Part shown: one piece after another, positions 7,414 through 17,337 of the stretch
How the letters are laid out: each line of letters begins with the position of its first letter
Numbering within the stretch: position 1 is the stretch's first letter
NCBI RefSeq assembly: GCF_012650175.1
Contig: NZ_JAAILI010000079.1
Location: 62,001-126,000, forward strand
Direction: 5' to 3'
Length of the DNA stretch: 64,000 bases
Source of the DNA: Sphingomonas sp. S2M10
Lineage (GTDB): Bacteria; Pseudomonadota; Alphaproteobacteria; Sphingomonadales; Sphingomonadaceae
The notes under the pieces: model-generated
Told to the model about the DNA's origin: nothing
What the model saw: only the letters and a program-made list of their open reading frames with translations
Database searches by the model: none
Position numbers and translations under genes: made by a program

Positions 7414-8346
7414 TCAGGCGCGCGGAAATGCCGCTCGTGCCAGTCGATCGCGGATCGCCAGGCCCAGGCCGTGCGCGGGAACCGGCGCCACCGCGATGGC
7501 TTCACGATCGGAGGCGTCCGCGCGATGGAGCGCGTCGAAAAGGCGCGCCGCCGCCTCCCGCAGATCCCCCGCAGCCGACAGCGTATCGTCGCCGCCGATG
7601 GCACCAAAGCCGATCAGCCATTCGCCCGCCTGCGCTGCGGCCGCCTCCAGACGCACCGGCTTGGACGGCGCATAATGGCTGGCGAGCTGCCCCGGGGCGG
7701 TGATCGCGCCGGGCGTGGCGCCGCCGCCATATCCCGGCAACTGCTCGGCGGTCACCGGTCCCGGCCGCAGGATGCGCCGCGCCGCCGGGTCCACGATGGT
7801 AGACTCGATGCCCGCAGTGGTCGCGCCGTCGTCGATCACCATGGGGATGCGCCCCGCCAGGCTCGCCGCGACATGCGCGGCGCGGGTGGGGCTGATCCCG
7901 CCGCTGGCATTGGCCGAGGGCGCAGCGAGCGGCCGCGCACTCGCGCGGATCAAGCCTTGCATGGCGCGGTGATCGGGCATGCGCAGCGCCACCGTCGGCA
8001 GCCCGGCGGTGACCAGGCTCGCGATCGGCGATCCTTCCGCGAGGGGCAGTACCATCGTCAGCGGTCCCGGCCAGAACCGCGCGGCGAGCGCACGAGCCTC
8101 CGCATCGAAGCGGGCGATCGCCTCGGCCATGGCCATGTCCGCGACATGCACGATCAGCGGATTGAACGAGGGCCGCCCCTTGGCCGCGTAAATGCCCGCC
8201 ACCGCCTGCGAATCGGTGGCGTCGGCGGCAAGTCCGTAGACGGTTTCGGTGGGCACCGCGACGCACTGGCCGGCGCGAATCAGCGCCGCCGCTTCGCCGA
8301 GCGCGGCCTCGCCGTAGGGTAAGATGCGCGGATTTGCTGGGGTCAC
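7414..8346 (-). CDS. L-threonylcarbamoyladenylate synthase (Sua5/YrdC)
   Basis: A 310-residue enzyme that makes threonylcarbamoyl-AMP for the t6A37 modification of ANN-decoding tRNAs. The YrdC domain (about residues 12-200) carries VPTETVYGLAADA, KGRPSFNPLIVHV, WPGPLT, RMPDH and APSANASGGISPT; the C-terminal part (GAITAPGQLASHYAPSKPVR) is the Sua5 extension with its SHYAP motif. The start is GTG at 8346. It diverges from the acyl-CoA dehydrogenase gene across only 48 bases. Confidence 0.93.
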   Translation of the reverse strand: MTPANPRILPYGEAALGEAAALIRAGQCVAVPTETVYGLAADATDSQAVAGIYAAKGRPSFNPLIVHVADMAMAEAIARFDAEARALAARFWPGPLTMVLPLAEGSPIASLVTAGLPTVALRMPDHRAMQGLIRASARPLAAPSANASGGISPTRAAHVAASLAGRIPMVIDDGATTAGIESTIVDPAARRILRPGPVTAEQLPGYGGGATPGAITAPGQLASHYAPSKPVRLEAAAAQAGEWLIGFGAIGGDDTLSAAGDLREAAARLFDALHRADASDREAIAVAPVPAHGLGLAIRDRLARAAFPRA

Positions 8347-8394
8347 GCGGAAGGCGCTATATTGCTGCCAAGAAGATCACAAGAGAGAGGCCTG

Positions 8395-10089
8395 ATGTTC
8401 ACCCCCGCCACCGCCGAGCAGCGTTTCGTGCTCGATCATATCGTCCGCCTGTCCGAGATCAGCAGCGAGGCCACGCCCGACCTGCTCGACGCCGTATTGG
8501 ACGGCGCCGGCCAGTTCGCCGCGGGCGAATGGGCGCCGCTCGAACGGCTGGGCGACACCGAAGGCGCGCGCTGGACCGACGGCGGCGTGACGATGCCCGA
8601 AGGCTTTGCCGCCGCCTATCGCGCCTATGTCGAGGGCGGCTGGGGCACGATCGGCTCCCCCGCCGAGCATGGCGGCCAGGGTCTTCCGGTCAGCCTGTCG
8701 GTCGCGGTGCTGGAAACGCTGGGCACCGCGAACATGGGCTTCTGCCTGTGCCCGGTGCTGACGGTCGGCGCGGTCGAGGCGCTGCACCATCACGGCTCGC
8801 CCGAGCAGCAGGCGCTGTATCTGCCCAGGCTCGCCACCGGCGAATGGACCGGCACGATGAACCTCACCGAACCGCAGGCGGGATCGGACGTCGGCGCGGT
8901 GAAGGCCAAGGCCGAGCCTGCGGGCGACGGCAAGTGGAAGATCAAGGGCACCAAGATCTACATCTCGTTCGGCGACCATGACATGGCGGACAATATCGTC
9001 CATCTGGTGCTGGCCCGCACCCCGGGCGCCCCGGCGGGCACCAAGGGCCTGTCGCTGTTTCTGGTGCCGAAATATCGGCTGAACGCGGACGGCACGCCGG
9101 GCGATTTCAACGACATCAAGGTCGTCTCGATCGAGCACAAGATGGGCCTGCACGCCTCGCCCACCTGCGTGCTGAGCTTCGGCGACCATGACGATTGCAT
9201 CGGCGAGCTGATCGGCCCCGAGCTGGGCGGCATCCGCGCCATGTTCACGATGATGAACAATGCGCGGCTGAATGTCGGCCTGCAGGGCGTGCAGGTCGCC
9301 GAGCGCGCGACCCAGCGCGCGGTCGCCTATGCGCGCGAGCGGGTACAGGGCTATCGCGGCGGCGCGCAGACGGCGATCATCGAGCACCCCGACGTCCGCC
9401 GCATGCTGCTGCGGATGAAGGCGCAGACCCAGGCGGCGCGCGCGCTGGTCTATTATGCCTTCGGCCAGCTCGATCGCGGCCGGGCGGGCGATGCCGAGGC
9501 GGACAAGCGCGTCGAGCTGCTCACCCCGCTCGCCAAGGCGCACGCCACCGACATCGGCAACGAGGTCGCCAGCCTGGGCCTGCAGGTCCATGGCGGCATG
9601 GGCTATATCGAGGAGACCGGCGCGGCCCAGCATTTCCGCGACGCGCGGATCACGCCGATCTACGAAGGCACCAACGGCATCCAGGCCGCCGATCTGGTCG
9701 GCCGCAAGCTGAGCATGGACAATGGCGCGACGCTGCTCGGCCTGCTGGCCGACATGCGCGCCGAGGCCGAGGATGCAGGCCTGCGGCAACTGATCGACGC
9801 CTGCGAGGAGGTCGGCCGCAACCTGCTTGGGTCGGACAGCGACGATCGCCTGGCGGCAAGCTATCCGTTCCTCACCATGTTGTCGGTCGCGGTCTGCGGC
9901 TGGCTGATGGAGAAGAGCGGCCGGCTGGCGGCGGCGGGCGACGGCGAACCGGGGTTCCTCGAAATGAAGCAGGCAGCAGCACGCTTCTATGTCGAGCAGA
10001 TCGTGCCCGAGGCGCTCGGCCTGCGCGCGGCGGCGATGGCCAAGGCCGCGGTGCTGTATGCGGTGGATGCGGCGGCGTTCGCCGCCTGA
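8395..10089 (+). CDS. Acyl-CoA dehydrogenase, DmdC-like
   Basis: A 564-residue flavoenzyme oxidising acyl-CoA to enoyl-CoA. It is longer than short/medium-chain enzymes and carries MNLTEPQAGSDVGAVKAKAE, KIKGTKIYISFGDHD and IEHKMGLHASPTC, like the 3-methylmercaptopropionyl-CoA dehydrogenase (DmdC)/acyl-CoA dehydrogenase group with an extra C-terminal domain. ITPIYEGTNGIQ contains the probable catalytic base Glu424. The substrate cannot be told from sequence. AGAGAGG just upstream supports the ATG at 8395 over an earlier in-frame ATG at 8362. Confidence 0.9.
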   Translation: MFTPATAEQRFVLDHIVRLSEISSEATPDLLDAVLDGAGQFAAGEWAPLERLGDTEGARWTDGGVTMPEGFAAAYRAYVEGGWGTIGSPAEHGGQGLPVSLSVAVLETLGTANMGFCLCPVLTVGAVEALHHHGSPEQQALYLPRLATGEWTGTMNLTEPQAGSDVGAVKAKAEPAGDGKWKIKGTKIYISFGDHDMADNIVHLVLARTPGAPAGTKGLSLFLVPKYRLNADGTPGDFNDIKVVSIEHKMGLHASPTCVLSFGDHDDCIGELIGPELGGIRAMFTMMNNARLNVGLQGVQVAERATQRAVAYARERVQGYRGGAQTAIIEHPDVRRMLLRMKAQTQAARALVYYAFGQLDRGRAGDAEADKRVELLTPLAKAHATDIGNEVASLGLQVHGGMGYIEETGAAQHFRDARITPIYEGTNGIQAADLVGRKLSMDNGATLLGLLADMRAEAEDAGLRQLIDACEEVGRNLLGSDSDDRLAASYPFLTMLSVAVCGWLMEKSGRLAAAGDGEPGFLEMKQAAARFYVEQIVPEALGLRAAAMAKAAVLYAVDAAAFAA

Positions 10090-10100
10090 TCGGGACAGCC

Positions 10101-10130
10101 GGACCGCGCCTCCCTGCCGAGGCGCGGTCC
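10101..10130. terminator. Bidirectional terminator hairpin
   Basis: A perfect 12-bp stem (10101-10112 with 10119-10130) with loop cctgcc sits between the convergent stops at 10089 and 10138. There is no U-run on either side, as in most hairpins in this window. Confidence 0.6.
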
Positions 10131-10137
10131 ACCCGGT

Positions 10138-10962
10138 TCAGAACTTGCGCTCCTGGTGCCCGATCGTGTCGCAGGAACCGCGGAAACCATAGTCCGACAG
10201 CCCCTGCACCGTGACCCGTCCCGAGCGCCGGTCGATCGTCACCTTGGGCTTGTTGAGGCCGTTCAGCCGATAGGTGGCGCGGATGGTGTCCGGGCTGACG
10301 AACAGGTCATAAAGGTCCCACCAGCCGTCCTGCCCGCCCGAATGGATCGGCGGCACGAGCGAACGCGGCAACCGGATGCGCCCGCCGCCCGGCCAGGTCT
10401 GGATCATCAGCGAGGCGTCGAACACCTCGGTCTTGGAGGCAGTGTAGGTGCCGTACTCGTAGCGCTTGCGCTCCCTGTTCCAGGTCCAGGTCGAGCCGCT
10501 GGTGATGCCGTTCTTGGATCCGTCGCCGAAGCAGACCAGTCCTAGATCGACGTTGCGGCCGTCGACGACCGGCGCCTCGTCCGGGCCGGGCCGGCCATAG
10601 CCGGGATCCACCGGATAGCCGCTGCCCGGCCGCGTCGCCGGGCGCTGGGCATAATCGGGGTTGGGCCGCAGATTGCCGGGCTTGCGGCAGTCCGGCGGCG
10701 GGCTCGGCTGGATCGAGGCGTAGCGACCGTCCATCGTCGCGATGGTGACGCACTGGCGGCGCGCCTCGCTCCACCAATAGGTGTAGGAACGGTCGTCGCT
10801 CTTGTCGACGCGCACAAAGCCATAGCCGCGGCGTTGCAGTTCGCCCTCGGCCTGGCCGCCCCGCGCGCCGACCAGGTCTTCCAGCCCCGTCGTCTGAGCC
10901 TGCGCGTGCAGCGGCACGAGAAGCAAGGCGATCGGAAGTTTTCTCCACCCAAAGCGTGCCAT
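10138..10962 (-). CDS. Secreted hypothetical protein with Pro/Gly-rich linker
   Basis: A 274-residue protein with a signal peptide (WRKLPIALLLVPLHAQAQ). An N-terminal segment to about residue 75 (GARGGQAEGELQRRGYGFV, TYWWSEARRQCVTIATMDGR) resembles small periplasmic domains found in tandem in proteobacterial exported proteins. A Pro/Gly/Arg linker (about 80-120) leads to a beta-rich C-terminal domain with RIRLPRSLVPP and GRVTVQGLSDYGFRGSC. Its function is unknown. GGGAGG upstream of 10962 fixes the start; an upstream extension has no signal peptide. It diverges from the membrane protein gene at 11072. Confidence 0.75.
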   Translation of the reverse strand: MARFGWRKLPIALLLVPLHAQAQTTGLEDLVGARGGQAEGELQRRGYGFVRVDKSDDRSYTYWWSEARRQCVTIATMDGRYASIQPSPPPDCRKPGNLRPNPDYAQRPATRPGSGYPVDPGYGRPGPDEAPVVDGRNVDLGLVCFGDGSKNGITSGSTWTWNRERKRYEYGTYTASKTEVFDASLMIQTWPGGGRIRLPRSLVPPIHSGGQDGWWDLYDLFVSPDTIRATYRLNGLNKPKVTIDRRSGRVTVQGLSDYGFRGSCDTIGHQERKF

Positions 10963-11071
10963 TACCACCTCCCTGTTGTGTCGGCTTGAACCGACGAGGT
11001 TGTGGTATGATCCACGAACAACGCTGTCCATCATCCCGATAGCGGCATTGCGCGACTGGTGACGATCGCAC

Positions 11072-11755
11072 ATGTTCGGCGCCATGGATTTCATGCGCTG
11101 GCTCAATTCGCTCGACGAACTTCTGTATGAAGTGATGAGCTGGCTGTTGTTCTTCCCACTGACGCTGATGCGGTCGGTATTTCGCCCGATCGGTATCATG
11201 GCGGAGATCGAGAAAGAAGCCGCGCTGCCCGACGACCAGCGCTACAAGGCGGTGCTCAGCCCGCCGCTGTTCCTCGCCCTCGCGCTGCTGCTGGCGCATG
11301 CCGTGGCGACCGCGCTGGGGCAGGTGGACACCATCGTCCTCAACCACAATGGTCTCGCCAACCTGGTCAACGACAATGCGAGCGCGCTGATCCTGCGGGT
11401 CATCGTGTTCGCGTCCTTCCCGCTGTTCCTTGCCGCGCGGCTGGTGCGACGGAGCGGCAGGAAACTGGATCGGGATACGCTGCAACTGCCCTTCTACGAG
11501 CAATGCTATCCTGCCGCGGTCTTCGCGCTCGGCCTCGGCGTCGGCACCAGCCTCTCGCTCGATCTGCATGGCATCGCCAATATCCTGGGGCACGGCATCG
11601 TGGCGGCCAGCATCAGCTATTACTGGCTCGTCGAGACCCGCTGGTTCGCGCGAACCCTGGGAATCGGGCATGTGCGTGCCGCAGGCAACGTCCTGATCGG
11701 CCTGTTCGAAGGCACCATCTTCCTCGTCGTCGTGGCGATCCTCTTCTCCGGCTGA
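11072..11755 (+). CDS. Multi-pass inner membrane protein, hypothetical
   Basis: A 227-residue protein with about five hydrophobic segments: around 20-35, 67-83, 108-122, 145-165 (shorter) and 205-225. The N-terminus RWLNSLDELLYEVMSWLLFFP looks amphipathic before the first segment. There is a possible second start at 11084 (MDFMRWL). The stop lies only ten bases from the convergent threonine synthase-like gene. I do not recognise a transporter or enzyme motif. Confidence 0.75.
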   Translation: MFGAMDFMRWLNSLDELLYEVMSWLLFFPLTLMRSVFRPIGIMAEIEKEAALPDDQRYKAVLSPPLFLALALLLAHAVATALGQVDTIVLNHNGLANLVNDNASALILRVIVFASFPLFLAARLVRRSGRKLDRDTLQLPFYEQCYPAAVFALGLGVGTSLSLDLHGIANILGHGIVAASISYYWLVETRWFARTLGIGHVRAAGNVLIGLFEGTIFLVVVAILFSG

Positions 11756-11765
11756 GGGCTGCCAC

Positions 11766-12989
<1,224 letters not shown>

Positions 12990-13167
12990 GGGCGGCAGCC
13001 TAGGGAGGCCTGCCCGCACTGTCGACCAGCCTCGTGCACCATCGGTGCCGGGTACGTCGCGCGCCCGGCTGCGCTTGGGCGGTCGCCGTCGCTTTCGCCC
13101 TAGTCGGATCGAATTGCGATCCAAGTCCGGTGGGCGCAACAGCAGGCCGACCGTTGCCGCGCTACGC

Positions 13168-14010
13168 CTAGTCCGCGCGCCTCGGCCGCGACGTCGCGCC
13201 GGTCCGGTCCCAGCGCACCGCCTTGACATAGGCCAGCGGATTGAACCACGAGCCTTCGCCGTCGAAGCTGTGCGTGACGAACTCCGCACGGCCGGCGATC
13301 GTCTCGACCGGCACTGGCCCGCCCAGCCCAAGCTCGTCCGAATCGAAGCGGCTGTCGGCGGACTGATCGCGATTGTCGCCCATCAGGAACACCCGGCCCG
13401 CAGGCACCGTGATCGGCCCATAGTCGTCGCCCGGGCTCAGATAGCCGTTCGGCAGCACCCTGTCGCCCAGATCGATCACGTCGTAGCTGGCGCCGTTCGG
13501 CAGCGTCTCGCGGTAGAGCGGCAGCTGGCAATAGAGCCTGCCGTCCGGCCCCGGCTTGCGGAACGCCGCGAGGGGGCCTTCGTCGCACGGCACGGCCGCG
13601 TCGACCGGGATCATCGCATTGCCGACCGCCACATGCGGGACCGCCTTGCCGTTCAGCACCACCTGGCCGTGGCGCACTTCCACCGTATCGCCCGGCAGGC
13701 CGATCACCCGCTTGATCAGATCCTCGCCGTCGCCACGGCGTACGACAAGAACGATATCGCCGCGCTCGGGCATACGGCCAAACAGCCGGGCGGGCGCGAT
13801 GTCCTTGCCGTGGATCATCAGCGAGGCCTGCGAGAAGCCATAGGGAAATTTGGTCGCGACCAACCTGTCACCGGTGCGCAGCGCCGGCATCATCGATCCC
13901 GAGGGAATGTAATAGGGCCGCGCCACCGCGCTCTGGAACAGGAAGAAGATGCCGAGGGTGGCGCCCCAGCCGCCCAGCGTGCGCGCCCAGCCCGGCTTCT
14001 GCTCCGCCAT
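13168..14010 (-). CDS. lepB: Signal peptidase I
   Basis: A 280-residue membrane-anchored serine protease that removes signal peptides at the periplasmic face. An N-terminal hydrophobic segment at residues 12-30 precedes YIPSGSMMPAL with the nucleophile Ser39; the general base Lys100 lies in DLIKRVIGLPGD; box E is MGDNRDQSADSR. The gene starts four bases after the stop of a GntR regulator, so the two are almost certainly one operon. That is not the common lepA/lepB/rnc arrangement, so this may be a second signal peptidase in the genome. Confidence 0.93.
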   Translation of the reverse strand: MAEQKPGWARTLGGWGATLGIFFLFQSAVARPYYIPSGSMMPALRTGDRLVATKFPYGFSQASLMIHGKDIAPARLFGRMPERGDIVLVVRRGDGEDLIKRVIGLPGDTVEVRHGQVVLNGKAVPHVAVGNAMIPVDAAVPCDEGPLAAFRKPGPDGRLYCQLPLYRETLPNGASYDVIDLGDRVLPNGYLSPGDDYGPITVPAGRVFLMGDNRDQSADSRFDSDELGLGGPVPVETIAGRAEFVTHSFDGEGSWFNPLAYVKAVRWDRTGATSRPRRAD

Positions 14011-14014
14011 GGCG

Positions 14015-14377
14015 TCAGGCGATCTCGTGGCTGCCGTCGAGCAGTTCGCGCGTATCGAGCCCAAGCAGCGCGATATGATCGCGCACGCGCGGCCAGAAGC
14101 CGGTAAGGAAGCGTTCGCGCTCGGCCGTGCGCAGCCGCTCCACCGCGCCGGACACGACGAACATGCCGACGCCGCGACGGACCTCGACATAGCCGTCGTC
14201 CTGGAAGCTCTGATAGGCCTTGGCCACCGTCAGCGGGTTCGCGCCATGTTCGGCGGCGAGCGCGCGCACCGAGGGTAGCTGGTCCCCGGCGCGGTACTGG
14301 CCGCGCAGGATCGCCGCGGCGATGATCGCGCGCAGCTTGAGGTAGACCGGGCTGTCTTCGTGCTCCAAGGCTGTCAT
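14015..14377 (-). CDS. GntR family transcriptional regulator (short YtrA-like)
   Basis: A 120-residue regulator with an N-terminal winged helix (SPVYLKLRAIIAAAILRGQY, LPSVRALAAEHGANPLTV, YVEVRRGVGMFV) and a short C-terminal tail, too small for a FadR or UTRA ligand domain; this is the YtrA-type layout. ATG at 14377 is preferred: TATTAT lies six bases upstream on the minus strand, so transcription would begin at or near the ATG, giving a leaderless message. A longer frame beginning at 14395 would start inside that -10 box. It is cotranscribed with lepB. Confidence 0.82.
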   Translation of the reverse strand: MTALEHEDSPVYLKLRAIIAAAILRGQYRAGDQLPSVRALAAEHGANPLTVAKAYQSFQDDGYVEVRRGVGMFVVSGAVERLRTAERERFLTGFWPRVRDHIALLGLDTRELLDGSHEIA

Positions 14378-14383
14378 GCTGCC

Positions 14384-14389
14384 ATAATA
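14384..14389 (-). promoter_or_regulatory. -10 box for the GntR-lepB operon
   Basis: The minus strand reads TGTATTATGGCAGC immediately before the ATG at 14377. TATTAT is a good -10 hexamer and its distance to the ATG leaves almost no 5' leader. A -35 element is weak (TGGACT or similar about 16 bases upstream). Confidence 0.4.
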
Positions 14390-14414
14390 CAGCACATGGC
14401 CTTGGAGTCCATAG

Positions 14415-15005
14415 TCAGGGATTCCACCGATGGACCAGCTGGCTCAGTTCGCCGCGCGGCCGCTCCTCCAGCGGGCGGGCGGGCGTGCCCAGGAAGACGA
14501 AGCCGGCGATGCGCTGCCCGTCGCTCCCGAACAGGTCGCGCACCGCGTCGGAATAGGCGGGCCAGCCGGTGAGCCAGCCCCCGGCGAATCCCATCGCATG
14601 CGCGGCGTGGAGCAGGTTCATGCAGGCGGCCCCGGCGGAGAGCTCCTGCTCCCACAAAGGCACCTTGTGCGGCTGGACGGGCGCGGAGAGCACCACCACC
14701 AGCGACGGCGCCTGGGTGGCGAACTGGGCGGCCGCCTCCTCGTCGCGCGCGGTTGCATCCGGCTTTTCGGCGCGCAGGATCTCGACCAGCTTCAGCGCCA
14801 GCGCAGGCCGCGCCTCGTCCGGCACGATGACGAACCGCCAGGGGGCGAGCTTGCCGTGATCGGGCGTGCGCGCGGCGATCGCCACCATCTCGTCGAGCTG
14901 TTCGGGGCTCGGCCCCGGCGCCGCAAGGTCGCGCGGCTTGCCCGAACGGCGGGTCTGGAGAAGGCGGAGCGGCGTGCTGCGATCGTTGAAGGTCATGCGC
15001 GCCAT
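14415..15005 (-). CDS. Nitroreductase family protein
   Basis: A 196-residue FMN-dependent oxidoreductase of the NfsB/YdjA group. LLQTRRSGKPRDL, ARTPDHGKLAPWRFVIV, LSAGAACMNLLHAAHAMGF and GWLTGWPAYSDAV match the compact YdjA-like proteins. The physiological acceptor is unknown. Starts at 15005 and 14996 (MTFNDRS) are both possible; neither has a clear Shine-Dalgarno sequence. It ends 38 bases upstream of the GntR gene's start region on the same strand. Confidence 0.88.
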   Translation of the reverse strand: MARMTFNDRSTPLRLLQTRRSGKPRDLAAPGPSPEQLDEMVAIAARTPDHGKLAPWRFVIVPDEARPALALKLVEILRAEKPDATARDEEAAAQFATQAPSLVVVLSAPVQPHKVPLWEQELSAGAACMNLLHAAHAMGFAGGWLTGWPAYSDAVRDLFGSDGQRIAGFVFLGTPARPLEERPRGELSQLVHRWNP

Positions 15006-15123
15006 CTAGGATGCTGTCCCGCCTCCGCCAAGCCGCGCCGCTTTACACCGGCGGTGCAGGCTTTAGTCTGCGCGCCCATGCACCGGGCCCATGCGCCCGG
15101 CACCCAACTCCAAGGACAACTGC

Positions 15124-16917
15124 ATGGTCGACACACCCACTGCCGATTCCCCGGCAGAACCGGATATCACCCACGTAAACCCCGCCGACGAAAAGACCTG
15201 GTTCGGCCATCCCCGCCAGCTGGCACGGCTGTTCTCCACCGAAATGTGGGAGCGCTTCGGCTTCTACGGCATGCGGGCGCTGCTGACGCTCTATCTCACC
15301 CAGCATTTCCTGTTCGGCGATCGGGAGGCGACCGGCCTCTACGGCGGCTACACCGCGCTGGTGTACCTCACCCCGCTCATCGGCGGCTATCTGGCGGACC
15401 AGTTCCTCGGCTCCAAGCGCGCGGTGAAGTTCGGCGCGATCCTGATGTCGATCGGCTATTTCGTGCTGTGCTTCGGCGGCCAGACCGCGACGCCCTATGC
15501 CAAGATCGACGGGCAGCGCTACGAGGTGTCGATCGAGAAGACCGCCGCGGGCGAGCAGCGCTATGTGGTCGATCAGGGCCACAAGCAGCTGATCAAGGGC
15601 AATGACGACGGCTCGATCACGCTCAGCGAGAACGGCCAGACGGTGCGCACCATCGCCAAGGGCGGGTTCCAGTCCGAAGCCGATCGCAGCCCCTTCTACG
15701 TGATGGTGATGCTCATCGCGCTGTCGATGGTGTCGGTGGGCAACGGCTTCTTCAAGCCCAACATCTCGACCATGGTCGGCGAGCTCTACCGCCCCGGCGA
15801 CAGCCGGCGCGATGCCGGCTTCACCATCTTCTACATGGGCATCAATCTCGGCTCGATGCTGTCGCAGGCGTTGTGCCCGTGGCTGGCGGTTGCGGGCGGC
15901 TGGTGGGCGGGCTTCGGCCTCGCCGCGATCGGCATGCTGTTCTCCTGGGCGCTGATCCAGATGGACGGCGGCAAGCTCAACGGCATCGGCGAGCCGCCGG
16001 CAAAGGCAGCGACCGGTCGCCAGCAGATCCTGATCTATCTCGGCGCGCTGTGCGTCATTCCGCTCTTCTATCTGCTCTACATCAACCTGATGGCCGCGGA
16101 GCCGGCGCCGGCGGGATCCGGGCTGCTCGGCTATGTCGCCTCGCTGTCGCTGATGGGCAAGCTGCTGTTCGGCACGTTCCTGATCGGCGTGCCCGCGATT
16201 CTGATCTGGTCCTTCTTCGCCGGCGATCGTCGCGAGTTCCAGATGATGATGGCGGCGATGGTGCTCATCGTGTTCAACGTCGTGTTCTGGACGCTGTTCG
16301 AGCAGGCGGGCTCCTCGCTCACCCTGTTCGCCGACCGCAACACCGATCTCTCGATCTTCGGCTGGTTCACCATGACCGCGGGCCAGACGCAGAGCTTCAA
16401 CGCGCTGTTCATCGTGCTGCTCGCGCCGCTGATGTCGATGCTGTGGGGTGGCCTCGCCAAGCGCGGGATGGAACCGAGCATTCCGGTGAAGTTCGGCATC
16501 GCGCTGATCGCCGTCGGCGGCGGCTTCCTGTTCCTGGTCTGGGGCGCCAACTGGGCCGATGACAGCTTCAAGGTCTCGGTGTGGTGGATCGCCGGGCTCT
16601 ACTTCATCCACAGCTTCGCCGAGCTGTGCATCTCGCCGGTCGGCCTCAGCATGATCACCAAGCTGTCGATCGCGCGCATCGTCGGCATGATGATGGGCGT
16701 GTGGTTTCTGTCGATCTCGGTCGCGCAATATGTCGCGGGGGTGATCGCGCAGTTCGCCAGCGTCGAGACGGTGGGCGGCCAGGTGACCAATCTGAAGGTC
16801 AGCCTGGAGACCTATCTCAGCGTGTTCACGCTGATCTCGGAATGGGCGATCGGGCTCGGCGTGCTGTTGCTGCTGCTCAGCTGGCCGCTCAAGCGCTGGA
16901 TGCACGGTGTCAAATAA
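15124..16917 (+). CDS. Peptide MFS transporter, POT/PTR2 family
   Basis: A 597-residue proton-coupled oligopeptide symporter with about 14 membrane segments. The diagnostic motif TEMWERFGFYGMRALL near residues 40-55 matches E-x-x-E-R-F-x-Y-Y-G, and FFKPNISTMVGELY is the PTR2 signature. A polar insertion of about 60 residues (around 120-185) lies between early helices, as in several bacterial members. It imports di- and tripeptides in the inner membrane. AAGGA upstream supports the ATG at 15124 over the in-frame ATG at 15091. Confidence 0.93.
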   Translation: MVDTPTADSPAEPDITHVNPADEKTWFGHPRQLARLFSTEMWERFGFYGMRALLTLYLTQHFLFGDREATGLYGGYTALVYLTPLIGGYLADQFLGSKRAVKFGAILMSIGYFVLCFGGQTATPYAKIDGQRYEVSIEKTAAGEQRYVVDQGHKQLIKGNDDGSITLSENGQTVRTIAKGGFQSEADRSPFYVMVMLIALSMVSVGNGFFKPNISTMVGELYRPGDSRRDAGFTIFYMGINLGSMLSQALCPWLAVAGGWWAGFGLAAIGMLFSWALIQMDGGKLNGIGEPPAKAATGRQQILIYLGALCVIPLFYLLYINLMAAEPAPAGSGLLGYVASLSLMGKLLFGTFLIGVPAILIWSFFAGDRREFQMMMAAMVLIVFNVVFWTLFEQAGSSLTLFADRNTDLSIFGWFTMTAGQTQSFNALFIVLLAPLMSMLWGGLAKRGMEPSIPVKFGIALIAVGGGFLFLVWGANWADDSFKVSVWWIAGLYFIHSFAELCISPVGLSMITKLSIARIVGMMMGVWFLSISVAQYVAGVIAQFASVETVGGQVTNLKVSLETYLSVFTLISEWAIGLGVLLLLLSWPLKRWMHGVK

Positions 16918-16938
16918 GCGCCGGCGGAAAAGAGGGAC

Positions 16939-17005
16939 GGGGCGCCGCGGAAATGGGGGGACTGCGGCGCCCCTGTCGTTCGCCCGAGGGGGGAGTGGGC
17001 GAACG
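16939..17005. terminator. Two tandem hairpins after the peptide transporter
   Basis: The first stem pairs 16939-16948 with 16964-16973 (10 bp). The second pairs 16977-16985 with 16997-17005 (9 bp). They separate the transporter from a small minus-strand gene and could stop transcription from both sides. Confidence 0.55.
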
Positions 17006-17013
17006 AGTCTCGT

Positions 17014-17148
17014 TCAGGCCGCGAGCGGCAGGATCGGCGCATCCTGCTCGTTGGCGGCCACGCGATCGCCGGCGGCCGCCGCGATCGGCTGGCCGGCCTC
17101 GGCTGCCAGACGACGATGGGCGAAATAAAGCGCGATCAGCGAAAACAT
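17014..17148 (-). CDS. Small hypothetical protein
   Basis: A 44-residue frame opening MFSLIALYFAHRRLAAEAGQ and then Ala-rich. GAGG stands six bases before the ATG at 17148. The N-terminal ten residues could be a short membrane or amphipathic helix. It is followed by the tandem hairpins. The family is unknown; longer in-frame versions to 17259 lack ribosome-binding signals. Confidence 0.45.
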   Translation of the reverse strand: MFSLIALYFAHRRLAAEAGQPIAAAAGDRVAANEQDAPILPLAA

Positions 17149-17286
17149 GAAAACCTCGGGATGTAGCGTTGCTGCAATGCAGCGCGGGCGTCGCATCTGG
17201 TTCCGCCGCTGCGAGTCTGCAACTGCAAAGCCCCTCCCCCGCACTTGCACGCGCTGCAACCCAAGGAATTTTCCACCCGGAACGCA

Positions 17287-17316
17287 AAAGGGCCCGGCGT
17301 CGCCGCCAGGCCCTTT
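17287..17316 (-). terminator. Rho-independent terminator of the M13 peptidase gene
   Basis: On the minus strand a 10-bp stem (one G-U pair) closes loop GCGA and is followed by TTTT. Arms are 17290-17299 and 17304-17313; outer A/T pairs extend the stem. It lies 22 bases after the peptidase stop. Confidence 0.8.
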
Positions 17317-17337
17317 CCGTGCGAATACGGATGGCGC

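Noticed and set aside
15043..16905. 620-codon minus-strand frame opposite the peptide transporter
   Set aside because: Composition is His/Asp/Arg-rich with no recognisable domain; the plus strand is a complete POT transporter.
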